From JACOZM01 sp035289385 (GTDB lineage: Archaea; Nanobdellota; Nanobdellia; Woesearchaeales; GW2011-AR9), in the NCBI GenBank assembly GCA_035289385.1, contig DATDXI010000074.1, positions 1-26,676 of the forward strand: 26,676 nucleotides of DNA, read 5' to 3'. The position numbers were made by a program, and so were the translations under genes. A model generated the notes under the pieces. That model saw only the letters and a program-made list of their open reading frames with translations, made no database searches and was not told the origin of the DNA. Positions within the stretch are counted from its first letter, which is position 1. Each line of letters begins with the position of its first letter. This document shows, one piece after another, positions 14,523 through 20,443 of the stretch.

Positions 14523-14708
14523 GTACGTATTTAGTTCGGTTGAAAATTATGGCAAGGTCAAGAGGTAAAATCCATTAAGGACTTCGTAAGATAAGTCTAG
14601 TTGCCTGACTTTTAGCTTAAAATCGATAGTAAATCATTGCTTTACACATAAAGTCAGGATGGATTTTACGACCTGCCATTATTTTCTTTTATCGAACTAA
14701 ATACGTAC
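14523..14708 (+). repeat. Structured inverted-repeat element, copy B (possible ncRNA or MITE)
   Basis: Ends GTACGTATTTAGTTCG and CGAACTAAATACGTAC pair almost perfectly and continue through GAAAAT..ATGGCA..GGTC with GACCTGCCATTATTTTC. Stem 2 is GTAAAATCCAT with ATGGATTTTAC (14565-14575, 14659-14669; 11 bp perfect). Stem 3 is CCTGACTTT with AAAGTCAGG (14604-14612, 14650-14658; 9 bp perfect). The 28-nt bulge (14576-14603) contains GACTTCGTAAGA as in copy A. The 37-nt apical loop contains GTAAA/TTTAC. TGATCAAT flanks the element exactly on both sides (14515-14522 and 14709-14716), which looks like a target duplication. It contains no open frame that could encode a transposase. Confidence 0.75.
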
Positions 14709-14865
14709 TGATCAATGAGAGGATGATAGATAGTGACAGATGCTTCTAGATAGATATAGATGACTAAAAACCATCCATCATAAAGCAATAAATTGAATAG
14801 TAGTTAAATGAAATGTTTTTTGCAGAGTAGTATCGGCTTCAAGAATATATGTTCGATGGTACAAG

Positions 14866-14962
14866 AATTTATATAGGTCGTGCGTTTCTTTTCTTTGTTG
14901 ATAGATGTTTGTGTGATTCCCGGGATTACACATTCTTTTTAAAAAGAGGTGATTTTTTTCCC
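14866..14962 (+). promoter_or_regulatory. Promoter and hairpin-rich leader of the 34-aa gene
   Basis: TTTATATA (about 14869-14876) is a good TATA box, so transcription should start near 14900. The leader then has an imperfect 23-base palindrome TGTGTGAT-TCCCGGG-ATTACACA (14910-14932), able to form an 8-bp RNA hairpin with one G-U pair or serve as a dimeric repressor site. A perfect 14-base palindrome TCTTTTTAAAAAGA (14934-14947) follows, whose end touches the GAGGTGA ribosome site. This is an unusually elaborate leader for so short a gene. Bases 14717-14865 show nothing I can interpret. Confidence 0.45.
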
Positions 14963-15067
14963 ATGAGCAATAAAGTATCGTATAAAGCGCAGCAGCAGTG
15001 CAAGAAGCTAGATTCTTTTTTTCCAGCAGAACTACCAGTGGAAGAAGAAAAACCACCGGTGGTATAA
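14963..15067 (+). CDS. 34-aa protein with a PCNA-binding (PIP-like) motif
   Basis: The ATG at 14963 follows GAGGTGA by about 11 bases and the gene ends TAA at 15065-15067. The product has a basic start (MSNKVSYKAQQQ), then CKKLDSFFP, then an acidic/proline tail. L16-x-x-F19-F20 is the hydrophobic core of a PCNA-interacting peptide (Q-x-x-L-x-x-F-F); the usual Gln position is Cys13, with Gln at 12. Small PCNA regulators with imperfect PIP motifs are known in archaea, so a sliding-clamp regulator is a reasonable guess, but only that. A longer in-frame start at 14849 is rejected because the TATA box lies inside it. It precedes thymidylate kinase convergently. Confidence 0.6.
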   Translation: MSNKVSYKAQQQCKKLDSFFPAELPVEEEKPPVV

Positions 15068-15097
15068 TTTAGGTATCTTTGAGAGGATGTGTAGGGA

Positions 15098-15127
15098 GTA
15101 TTTTTTGGTTATATGAAGTATTTTTGG
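15098..15127 (+). terminator. Poly-T terminator of the 34-aa gene
   Basis: AGTATTTTTTGGTTA and AAGTATTTTTGGTTA occur in direct repeat, giving T6 and T5 tracts 30-60 bases after the stop codon and just before the convergent end of thymidylate kinase. Confidence 0.45.
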
Positions 15128-15811
15128 TTACAGTAAATCCTTCTTGATCAGCTTATAGATCTCCTCATGGATCTCTTTGATCGGCTTCGGTTTGCTATCT
15201 TCAAAACAGATCAGCTTCACCCATTTCTCTACAAAATCATGATCTAAGCAGAATAAGTAAGCTCTCTCCGCATTCTGCAGATGGAGGAGGTCATCTTCAT
15301 GGATGTCTCTTTTTTTTCCACCGATATACGCACGAGTGCCTTTCTTATCAACAAGCTGCTGAGAGATATTCGCAGGCATATGTAAAAAAATAGTTAAATC
15401 TGGTTTAGGAATGCCAAGGATGGTGTATTCAAGATCATTGATCCAATCTAAAAAATCTTTCATCTCCTGCTTTTCCTGTAACTTTCCAAGCTGATGACCT
15501 TTATTGGCAGAGACGTAACGGTTGGAGATGACGATATTTCCTTCATCAAGCCATGTTTTTATCTTCTCTTTGGCAGCATATCTATCTAAAGCATAAAATA
15601 ACGATGCCTGTTTTGGCTTCACTTGCTGTGATGTGCCAAATTCACCCCGAAGATATTTTTCTACAAAGACCGCAGACCATTGGCCATATTGAGGAAAATC
15701 AGCTACCTTTACTTGATATCCTTCTTTAGTAAGCCTTTCAGCAAGAAGCCTGGTTTGTGTTGCTTTCCCTGATCCATCCGTACCTTCTACAACGATAAAT
15801 TTTCCTGACAT
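15128..15811 (-). CDS. tmk: Thymidylate (dTMP) kinase
   Basis: The 227-aa enzyme phosphorylates dTMP to dTDP with ATP in the cytoplasm. It starts with the P-loop FIVVEGTDGSGKATQT (residues 5-20), then the dTMP-binding ADFPQYG segment, SLFYALDRYAAK (DR motif), VISNRYVSANKGHQLGK, and PDLTIFLHMPANISQQL before a lid with KKGTRAYIGGKKRD and HEDD. All expected blocks are present; the length is slightly above the bacterial norm because the middle region (QLGKLQEKQEMKDFLDWIND) is expanded. The start is supported by CATATAAAGG about 20 bases upstream. It lies divergent from the UPF0200-like kinase and close to dCMP deaminase, a pyrimidine-nucleotide neighbourhood. Confidence 0.93.
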   Translation of the reverse strand: MSGKFIVVEGTDGSGKATQTRLLAERLTKEGYQVKVADFPQYGQWSAVFVEKYLRGEFGTSQQVKPKQASLFYALDRYAAKEKIKTWLDEGNIVISNRYVSANKGHQLGKLQEKQEMKDFLDWINDLEYTILGIPKPDLTIFLHMPANISQQLVDKKGTRAYIGGKKRDIHEDDLLHLQNAERAYLFCLDHDFVEKWVKLICFEDSKPKPIKEIHEEIYKLIKKDLL

Positions 15812-15820
15812 TGTATTTCT

Positions 15821-15910
15821 TGTCCTTTATATGGTTTCTTGTTTTTTTATTTCTTGCCTTTTGTGTGTTATTTCTTTTGTCCTTTATATTGTTTTTTTTG
15901 TCCTTTGTTA
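15821..15910 (-). promoter_or_regulatory. Duplicated promoter-like repeats upstream of tmk
   Basis: TGTCCTTTATAT occurs at 15821 and again near 15879, with a third decayed copy TGTCCTTTGTTAT at about 15899. On the minus strand each of the first two reads ATATAAAGGACA, a TATA box; the nearer one is correctly placed for the tmk ATG. The T-rich background (ATTTCTT repeated) is shared, suggesting a local duplication of roughly 57 bases that made tandem promoters. The spacing is irregular and this is not a CRISPR array. Confidence 0.45.
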
Positions 15911-15957
15911 TCCTCAGCCGTTAAAATACATAAATTTATCCTTTTCAACAGACAAAA

Positions 15958-15968
15958 CTATATAAAGC
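15958..15968 (+). promoter_or_regulatory. TATA box of the UPF0200-like kinase gene
   Basis: ACTATATAAAG is centred about 25 bases before the ATG at 15988, supporting that start as leaderless. Confidence 0.5.
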
Positions 15969-15987
15969 TACGGCAGATTATTAGGTC

Positions 15988-16578
15988 ATGAATAAGGTCA
16001 GGAATATGGTTATGAATAAGGTCATCTGTCTTGTGGGAATGTGTGGGGCAGGGAAATCTGTCGTTTCTGATGAATTGGTCAAGCGAGGCTATCACTATCT
16101 ACGTTTTGGCCAGATCACCATTGACATTATCCGAGGCAAAGGACTAGAGATCAATGAAGAGAATGAAAAAAAAGTTCGTGAAGGGTTAAGGGCAGAGCAG
16201 GGCATGGGAGCATATGCTACTCTTAATCTGCCGAAAATAGAGAAGCTGTTAAACAAAGGAAACGTTGTTGCAGATGGGCTTTATTCTTGGACAGAGTATA
16301 AGATCCTGAAGAAGCATTTTGGGGATAGGATGAAAGTGATTGCCGTTGTAGCGCCTCCCGCATTGCGATATGAACGGCTGGTCAATCGTCCGTTAGATGC
16401 CACAGGGAAGAATAGGCCATTGTCAAAAGATCAGGCAGAAAAAAGGGATTATGCAGAAATTGAGAACATCGAAAAAGCTGGGCCGATAGCCATGGCCGAT
16501 CATTATATTTTGAATACAGGAAGTTTGGAGGGTTTACAACAGCAAATCGCTCAGTGTGTAAAGCACCTTCTGAATTAA
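15988..16578 (+). CDS. P-loop nucleotide kinase-like protein (UPF0200 / AAA_18 type)
   Basis: The 196-aa protein has a Walker A motif GMCGAGKS (residues 17-24). It continues YHYLRFGQITIDIIRGKGLEINEENEKKVREGLRAEQGMGAYA, the pattern I know from archaeal UPF0200 proteins, related to dephospho-CoA and adenylate kinases. VVADGLYSWTEYKIL and VIAVVAPPALRYERLVNRPLD (a lid-like Arg region) follow. The true substrate is unknown. Three in-frame ATGs are possible (15988, 16006, 16012); a 13-base sequence ATGAATAAGGTCA is duplicated at 15988 and 16012, so the first nine residues may be a recent addition. The TATA spacing favours 15988. It lies upstream of dCMP deaminase. Confidence 0.8.
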   Translation: MNKVRNMVMNKVICLVGMCGAGKSVVSDELVKRGYHYLRFGQITIDIIRGKGLEINEENEKKVREGLRAEQGMGAYATLNLPKIEKLLNKGNVVADGLYSWTEYKILKKHFGDRMKVIAVVAPPALRYERLVNRPLDATGKNRPLSKDQAEKRDYAEIENIEKAGPIAMADHYILNTGSLEGLQQQIAQCVKHLLN

Positions 16579-16710
16579 CGAATATCGTTTTTCGATTATA
16601 CTTATCTCATTCTCATAATCATTTTAAAGAGTGCAGGGCTATGGAGAGATAGAGAGAGCGGGAAAAAGAAGATAGAGAAATGGAGAAAAGAACGGAAAGA
16701 GAGGGAAACT
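16579..16710 (+). promoter_or_regulatory. Spacer with small hairpin and purine-rich leader
   Basis: ATCG-TTTTT-CGAT right after the stop could be a weak terminator for the kinase gene. TTTTAAAG (about 16622-16629) is TATA-like. About 80 bases of almost pure purine follow and lead to GAGGG (16701-16705), the ribosome site of dCMP deaminase. Confidence 0.4.
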
Positions 16711-17457
16711 ATGATTATCGGCTTAATCAATGACAATGGAAAAGTAAGAAATTTGCTGAGAGACATGAATTTTTATCACATCCTAACCGTAGAAGAAGTG
16801 CAGGATGGGGAAAACCATATTGTAGAGCTGAATACAAATAATATTCAGCAGTTTCAGAACAGGAAGGACTTATTGATCGTCCGAGTGGGGCAGAAGATGC
16901 CCAAAGATGGCTTTGAAAAGATGGCAGATGTGGTCATTCTGCCGGAAGGGGATATGAAAGAGAAAGTAGAGAAGGTTGTTGCTGACCATCTTTATCAACT
17001 GCAGGATGAACGACCAGACTGGGATCATTATTTTATGAATATCGCAGAACAAGTGAAGATGAGATGTACCTGCATGTCTTCGAAGAAGGGAGCAGTTATC
17101 GTCAAAGAGAAGATGATCATCTCTACAGGATATAATGGCACGCCGAAAGGCATCAAGCACTGCACTTTGGGGGGATGCCAAAGATGCACCTCCCGGCATT
17201 TAGGCAGATTAAAATCAGGGCAGTACACAGAACCTTGCATCTGCAACCATTCTGAAGAAAATGCTATCGTCCAGGCAGCATATAACGGGGCTTCAACAAA
17301 AGGAGCTATTATGTATACCACTTATACGCCATGCACGATGTGTGCCAAGATGATCATCAATGCAGGGATAACAGAAGTGATGGCTAGGGTGAATTATCCT
17401 GATCCCGTTGGGCAGAGATTGTTTAAAGAGGCAGGAGTGAAGCTGACGATACTTTGA
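16711..17457 (+). CDS. dCMP/deoxycytidylate deaminase with N-terminal extension
   Basis: This 248-aa enzyme deaminates dCMP to dUMP, feeding dTMP synthesis. The C-terminal half is the zinc deaminase: CNHSEENAIVQAA with ligand H180 and catalytic E182, and TPCTMCAKMI with ligands C208 and C211. Extra cysteines between (C151, C156, C159, C176, C178) resemble the second, structural zinc site of dCMP deaminases. The N-terminal 100 residues (MIIGLINDNGKV, then LLIVRVG, MADVVILPEGD) look like a decayed NMP-kinase-like Rossmann domain, as seen in eukaryotic DCD1-type enzymes; there is no P-loop. GAGGG 5 bases before the ATG supports the start. Together with tmk it covers two steps of dTTP supply. Confidence 0.93.
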   Translation: MIIGLINDNGKVRNLLRDMNFYHILTVEEVQDGENHIVELNTNNIQQFQNRKDLLIVRVGQKMPKDGFEKMADVVILPEGDMKEKVEKVVADHLYQLQDERPDWDHYFMNIAEQVKMRCTCMSSKKGAVIVKEKMIISTGYNGTPKGIKHCTLGGCQRCTSRHLGRLKSGQYTEPCICNHSEENAIVQAAYNGASTKGAIMYTTYTPCTMCAKMIINAGITEVMARVNYPDPVGQRLFKEAGVKLTIL

Positions 17458-17501
17458 ACTACGTGTATGAATGAAGATTCTTTGAAGGTATTTGCTATAA
17501 G

Positions 17502-17509
17502 TTTATATA
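17502..17509 (+). promoter_or_regulatory. TATA box that decides the start of the next NTase gene
   Basis: TTTATATA lies 24-31 bases before the ATG at 17533 but downstream of the earlier in-frame ATG at 17467, which has no ribosome site. The same spacing marks other leaderless starts here. Confidence 0.5.
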
Positions 17510-17532
17510 TTTCAGATGACAATGTGTTTCCT

Positions 17533-18090
17533 ATGGAAAGGCAAGTCAGCGATAGAAATATTCTTGATCAATTCTGCGAAGAGTTTTGTGAGATTGTAGA
17601 AAAATATTGCAAATACATCATCGTTTCAGGATTTTTAGTCATCGCTTCTGGCAGAACACGCGGAACAGAAGATATTGACATGATTATTGAAAGAATTCCG
17701 CTAGATAAGTTCGTTAAACTATTTAGAGAATTAGATGTGAAAGGGTTTGAATGTATGCAGTCACCTCAACCGGAAGAGGTTTATGAGTATCTCCTAGACA
17801 ATACTTCCATCCGTTTTACTCGCAAGGGTGAGCATCTTCCTGAAATGGAAATGAAATTTGCCAAGGATGAATTAGACCTATTTCAATTAGGACAGAGAGT
17901 GAAGCTGGAATTGACTGGCCTGGATGTATGGTTTGGAAATATTAACATGAATATTGCCTTTAAGGAAGAATATTTAAAGAGTATAAAAGATTTAGAAGAT
18001 GCTAAATATCTCCGTCTAGTCTATAAGGAGATGGTTGATGAAGAAGAGATCAATACCATTAAAAAAATGATCAAAAAAATACGGCTATGA
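17533..18090 (+). CDS. Minimal nucleotidyltransferase (AbiEii/DUF6036-like)
   Basis: The product has KYIIVSGFLVIASGRTRGTEDIDMIIERI near residue 30-55, the G[SG]-x(n)-[GT]xDID core of minimal nucleotidyltransferases of the type that often acts as toxin or antitoxin partner. FRELDVKGFECMQSPQPEEVYEYL and a Met-rich strand EMEMKFAKDELDLFQLGQ follow, then a helical end DAKYLRLVYKEM. From 17533 it is 185 aa; an in-frame ATG at 17467 would add 22 residues (MNEDSLKVFAISLYISDDNVFP), but the TATA box lies between the two. The stop overlaps the next ATG by 4 bases (ATGA), so the pair is translationally coupled. The substrate is unknown. Confidence 0.75.
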   Translation: MERQVSDRNILDQFCEEFCEIVEKYCKYIIVSGFLVIASGRTRGTEDIDMIIERIPLDKFVKLFRELDVKGFECMQSPQPEEVYEYLLDNTSIRFTRKGEHLPEMEMKFAKDELDLFQLGQRVKLELTGLDVWFGNINMNIAFKEEYLKSIKDLEDAKYLRLVYKEMVDEEEINTIKKMIKKIRL

Positions 18091-18275
18091 GAACATCACA
18101 TCAAGATCAGATAGAACGTTGGGCAGAATTTGTCAGAAATAATCCTCATACCTGGAAGAAGTACCATACTCCTTTTATCAATGCTCTTTTTGCGAAGCAC
18201 AAGGAAGTTTTAGAAAGGCTAAGGAAGACTCCAAACGGTGAAGAGAAGATCAAAGAGATGTTTGGGTTACGATAG
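18087..18275 (+). CDS. Small partner of the NTase, 62 aa
   Basis: The protein is all-helical and basic, starting MRTSHQDQIERWAEFVRNNP and ending NGEEKIKEMFGLR. I do not recognise the family. WAEFVRNNPHTWKKYHTPFI has conserved-looking Trp, His and Tyr residues, and its size matches a toxin-antitoxin partner. ATGA overlap with the NTase implies coupled translation and probably a 1:1 complex. The end overlaps the convergent DUF167 gene by 9 bases. Confidence 0.65.
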   Translation: MRTSHQDQIERWAEFVRNNPHTWKKYHTPFINALFAKHKEVLERLRKTPNGEEKIKEMFGLR

Positions 18276-18464
18276 GAATGAGATTACTTTATCCCTGCTC
18301 TTCTGCCCCGATTTGATAACCACCCGATAGCCTTGTTTCTTAAAGAATTTGATGACGGCCTTATTGGCCTTATCTTTCTCCGGCGGCTCTTTGATGTAGA
18401 GCTTGTCGCCTTCTAACCGTGTGGCTTTAGCATTGGGGATGACTTTTATGTGCAATGTTTTCAT
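18267..18464 (-). CDS. DUF167 (YggU-like) protein, 65 aa
   Basis: MKTLHIKVIPNAKATRLEGD, then PPEKDKANKAVIKFFKKQGY and VVIKSGQKSRDKVISF, match the DUF167 pattern: V-x-P-x-A-x, PP-x-x-x-K-A-N-x-x, SG-x-x-S-R-x-K. It is about 30 residues shorter than bacterial YggU but keeps all three blocks. The function of the family is not established. It is coupled to the HEPN gene by a 4-base overlap (ATGA), making it the third gene of that operon. It is convergent with, and overlaps, the 62-aa gene. Confidence 0.8.
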   Translation of the reverse strand: MKTLHIKVIPNAKATRLEGDKLYIKEPPEKDKANKAVIKFFKKQGYRVVIKSGQKSRDKVISFLS

Positions 18465-18859
18465 TTGAAGAAAGGAAAGGTTTTTTCAATGAACTGTTCA
18501 AGATAATCTAATTCTCGGGCTTGCTCGTAAAGAAGCTCCATGTTGATTTCCCCATACTCGTGAGCAAGAATATTTCTTAATCCAACGAGATTTTTCATTT
18601 TTTTAGATAGCGGAAGAGAAATTATCTTTTCTTTCAGTAGGATTTCAAAAACATGGCGATAGCTTGATGGCACCCCCAGATGTTTGATAGTGATGATTTC
18701 TGTTCCGATATCAATACAAGCAGTAACGAGATTCATCATGATCATTGAAACGCTATACTGCTTTTCCTTGCTCTGGAGGAACTCTTCTTCATCAGGAAGA
18801 ATTTCATCTAGATCTTGGAGGTATCGTCCTACTTTATCAAATAGCGTTATCTTTTTCAT
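18461..18859 (-). CDS. HEPN/DUF86 (HepT-like) toxin
   Basis: The 132-aa helical protein has the HEPN ribonuclease motif R-x4-H-x-Y as RNILAHEY (R95, H100, Y102). HepT proteins are RNases that MNT partners neutralise by nucleotidylating the Tyr. Residues 35-60 (VSMIMMNLVTACIDIGTEI) match the DUF86 second helix. All three motif residues are intact, so it should be active. The start overlaps the MNT stop, and its stop overlaps the DUF167 start, by 4 bases each. Confidence 0.88.
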   Translation of the reverse strand: MKKITLFDKVGRYLQDLDEILPDEEEFLQSKEKQYSVSMIMMNLVTACIDIGTEIITIKHLGVPSSYRHVFEILLKEKIISLPLSKKMKNLVGLRNILAHEYGEINMELLYEQARELDYLEQFIEKTFPFFK

Positions 18860-19218
18860 GAGTGCCTCTTTTTTAACGCTTGCTGATATTTATCATAAAC
18901 CCTTCTGAAATCCTGGAATTCGCGGAACGATGTAACAAACTTTTTTTGGATGAATTTGTTGTCCTTCACAAACAGAGGCTTGCCCTTGAAGACTTCCGGC
19001 TTGATATAGGCAGGAAGATGATCAAAGAGGCTTATATCTAATGTATCAGTGCCAGAAGAATAGATGTGGAGAAGCTTCTTTTTATCGCTGTTCTTCGTAA
19101 AGACACACCAGTCAATATCAGAGAGAGGTGTTTGCTTCTTCGTCCCATGCGAGCCAAACTGGTAGACAGCAAGAACGTTCTTATCCCGCTTTAAAGTGGC
19201 TAATGTTTCCTTGAGCAT
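18856..19218 (-). CDS. MNT-domain antitoxin nucleotidyltransferase
   Basis: The 120-aa protein has VYQFGSHGTKKQTPLSDIDWCVF: the GS pair at residues 22-23 and the Asp pair D34/D36, the core of MNT (MntA) proteins. These transfer AMP to the Tyr of the HEPN partner. A third acidic strand, TLDISLFD, follows near 60. The C-terminal helix (FVTSFREFQDFRRVYDKY) fits the contact region. The ATG has a TATA box 25 bases upstream (19238-19247). The order MNT, HEPN, DUF167 is read as one operon on the minus strand. Confidence 0.88.
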   Translation of the reverse strand: MLKETLATLKRDKNVLAVYQFGSHGTKKQTPLSDIDWCVFTKNSDKKKLLHIYSSGTDTLDISLFDHLPAYIKPEVFKGKPLFVKDNKFIQKKFVTSFREFQDFRRVYDKYQQALKKRHS

Positions 19219-19237
19219 TTATTTAGGAAGAGTTGGT

Positions 19238-19247
19238 GGTTTATAAG
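19238..19247 (-). promoter_or_regulatory. TATA box of the MNT-HEPN-DUF167 operon
   Basis: Minus strand CTTATAAACC lies about 25 bases before the MNT ATG, again leaderless geometry. The rest of the 112-base gap to 19330 shows nothing I can interpret. Confidence 0.5.
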
Positions 19248-19330
19248 ATTTACTTTCTAAATAAGGTAGGATGATTATTTAGGGATGATAGGCTCTGATC
19301 AGAACAACTGTCATAAAGAGAAACAAAAAG

Positions 19331-19543
19331 CTATACTGCCGCTATCAGATTCTTAACGCTCACTTCTGTCAGTGATTCAAGAGGGATCCTTTTACTTACA
19401 TATAGTAACTCTATTCCCAGAATATTCCCTTTCTTGTCTACATCAATAATAGTAAAATCATCTATCTTCTTATTTTTAGCGAATTCCCCTTTACGAAATT
19501 CAATATACATCGCATCCGCCTGCTTATCGTAGCTTATTTCCAT
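19331..19543 (-). CDS. DUF2283 protein, 70 aa
   Basis: MEISYDKQADAMYIEFRKGE, followed by DFTIIDVDKKGNILGIELLYVSKRI, is the typical DUF2283 pattern of a small beta-strand protein (YD..ADALYI, then D...DG.I.GIE.). The family has no established enzyme activity and often sits near toxin-antitoxin genes. The ATG at 19541-19543 is preferred over one 27 bases upstream because DUF2283 proteins start at this point. It overlaps the end of the membrane protein gene by 10 bases, so the two are probably coupled. Confidence 0.8.
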   Translation of the reverse strand: MEISYDKQADAMYIEFRKGEFAKNKKIDDFTIIDVDKKGNILGIELLYVSKRIPLESLTEVSVKNLIAAV

Positions 19544-20340
19544 GAGGTAAATACATACATCCTTAACCATGCCAAGAGAGCTATAGAAAGGACAAAAGAG
19601 ATGACGGTTGAGGGGATGAGTTTCTGGATGCCGAGGGAGATAAAGGTGATGATGATAATTGTTGCTAACGACAAGCCTAAGACAGTAAAGAACTGTTTCA
19701 GATACTTCTTTATTTTTATATAAGCGTCACCGATGGAAAACCAGACTTTATTTGTCTGAGCGAAATGCTGGTAGGTGAAGAAAACAAAAAAGAGGAAGCC
19801 TATGCCAAAGAAGAGATTGATGATATTTCCAAACAGAAGATTGATCGCTTCTAAAGAATCATAAAATCTTGCCCCCAGAACAATGACTGTTAAGCGCTGG
19901 AAGAGCATACGTAAAATGATGCTTATTATCCCTGCTGCAAGAAGATAGACCGTTCCCGTCAATACGATAGCAAGGTTTAAGCTGTTCCATTTCCAGTACT
20001 TTGTTTTTTTGTTGAGAAGGTAATCCCAGATTAGTTTTTGGCTTAATGAATATAACAGGAAGATGCCGACGATCAGGAAAAGGGCGATGAAAAAGGTAGA
20101 ATACATCACCGTCTTCATCTGTTCTGCCAACGCTAACAACTGTTCCGGCGGCAGATTGGTTAACATTGTCTGAAATTCTTCCAGAGTCTTCCCTTGAGTG
20201 AATTGGGCCATCATGTTTTTGATAAGATTTCCCGCATAGCTAAAACTGCCAAAAGCTATGCCCCAGAAGAGAAAATCAATGAGGAATGTATATACAAATT
20301 CTTTCTGCTGGAATGATCTTAAGTATTGTGGGATTACCAT
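19534..20340 (-). CDS. Multi-pass membrane protein of unknown function, 268 aa
   Basis: Hydrophobic segments are visible at about residues 18-38, 80-102, 122-150, 168-190 and 215-260, so five or six membrane helices. A charged loop with FTQGKTLEEFQTMLTNLPPEQLLALAEQM lies between the first two. The N-terminus (MVIPQYLRSFQQKEFVYTFL) is short and cytoplasmic-looking. I do not recognise the family; there are no transporter or enzyme motifs. AGGTGA 6 bases before the ATG supports the start. Its end overlaps the DUF2283 start. Confidence 0.75.
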   Translation of the reverse strand: MVIPQYLRSFQQKEFVYTFLIDFLFWGIAFGSFSYAGNLIKNMMAQFTQGKTLEEFQTMLTNLPPEQLLALAEQMKTVMYSTFFIALFLIVGIFLLYSLSQKLIWDYLLNKKTKYWKWNSLNLAIVLTGTVYLLAAGIISIILRMLFQRLTVIVLGARFYDSLEAINLLFGNIINLFFGIGFLFFVFFTYQHFAQTNKVWFSIGDAYIKIKKYLKQFFTVLGLSLATIIIITFISLGIQKLIPSTVISFVLSIALLAWLRMYVFTSWK

Positions 20341-20443
20341 TCTGAATCACCTTGTTTATTTATCATAATAATCTTATCCCCTTTTTATGCTCTTTTATTT
20401 GTCAACATTCCAAAAATCATGACTATTCTAAGCAGACTATTTT

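Noticed and set aside
14849..14962. Longer 72-aa version of the 34-aa protein
   Set aside because: The TATA box and both leader palindromes lie inside the extra part, and a good ribosome site precedes the 14963 ATG.
15812..15920. Repeats upstream of tmk as a CRISPR array
   Set aside because: Only two good copies and one poor one of a 12-base unit, uneven spacing, T-rich background and TATA-like content.
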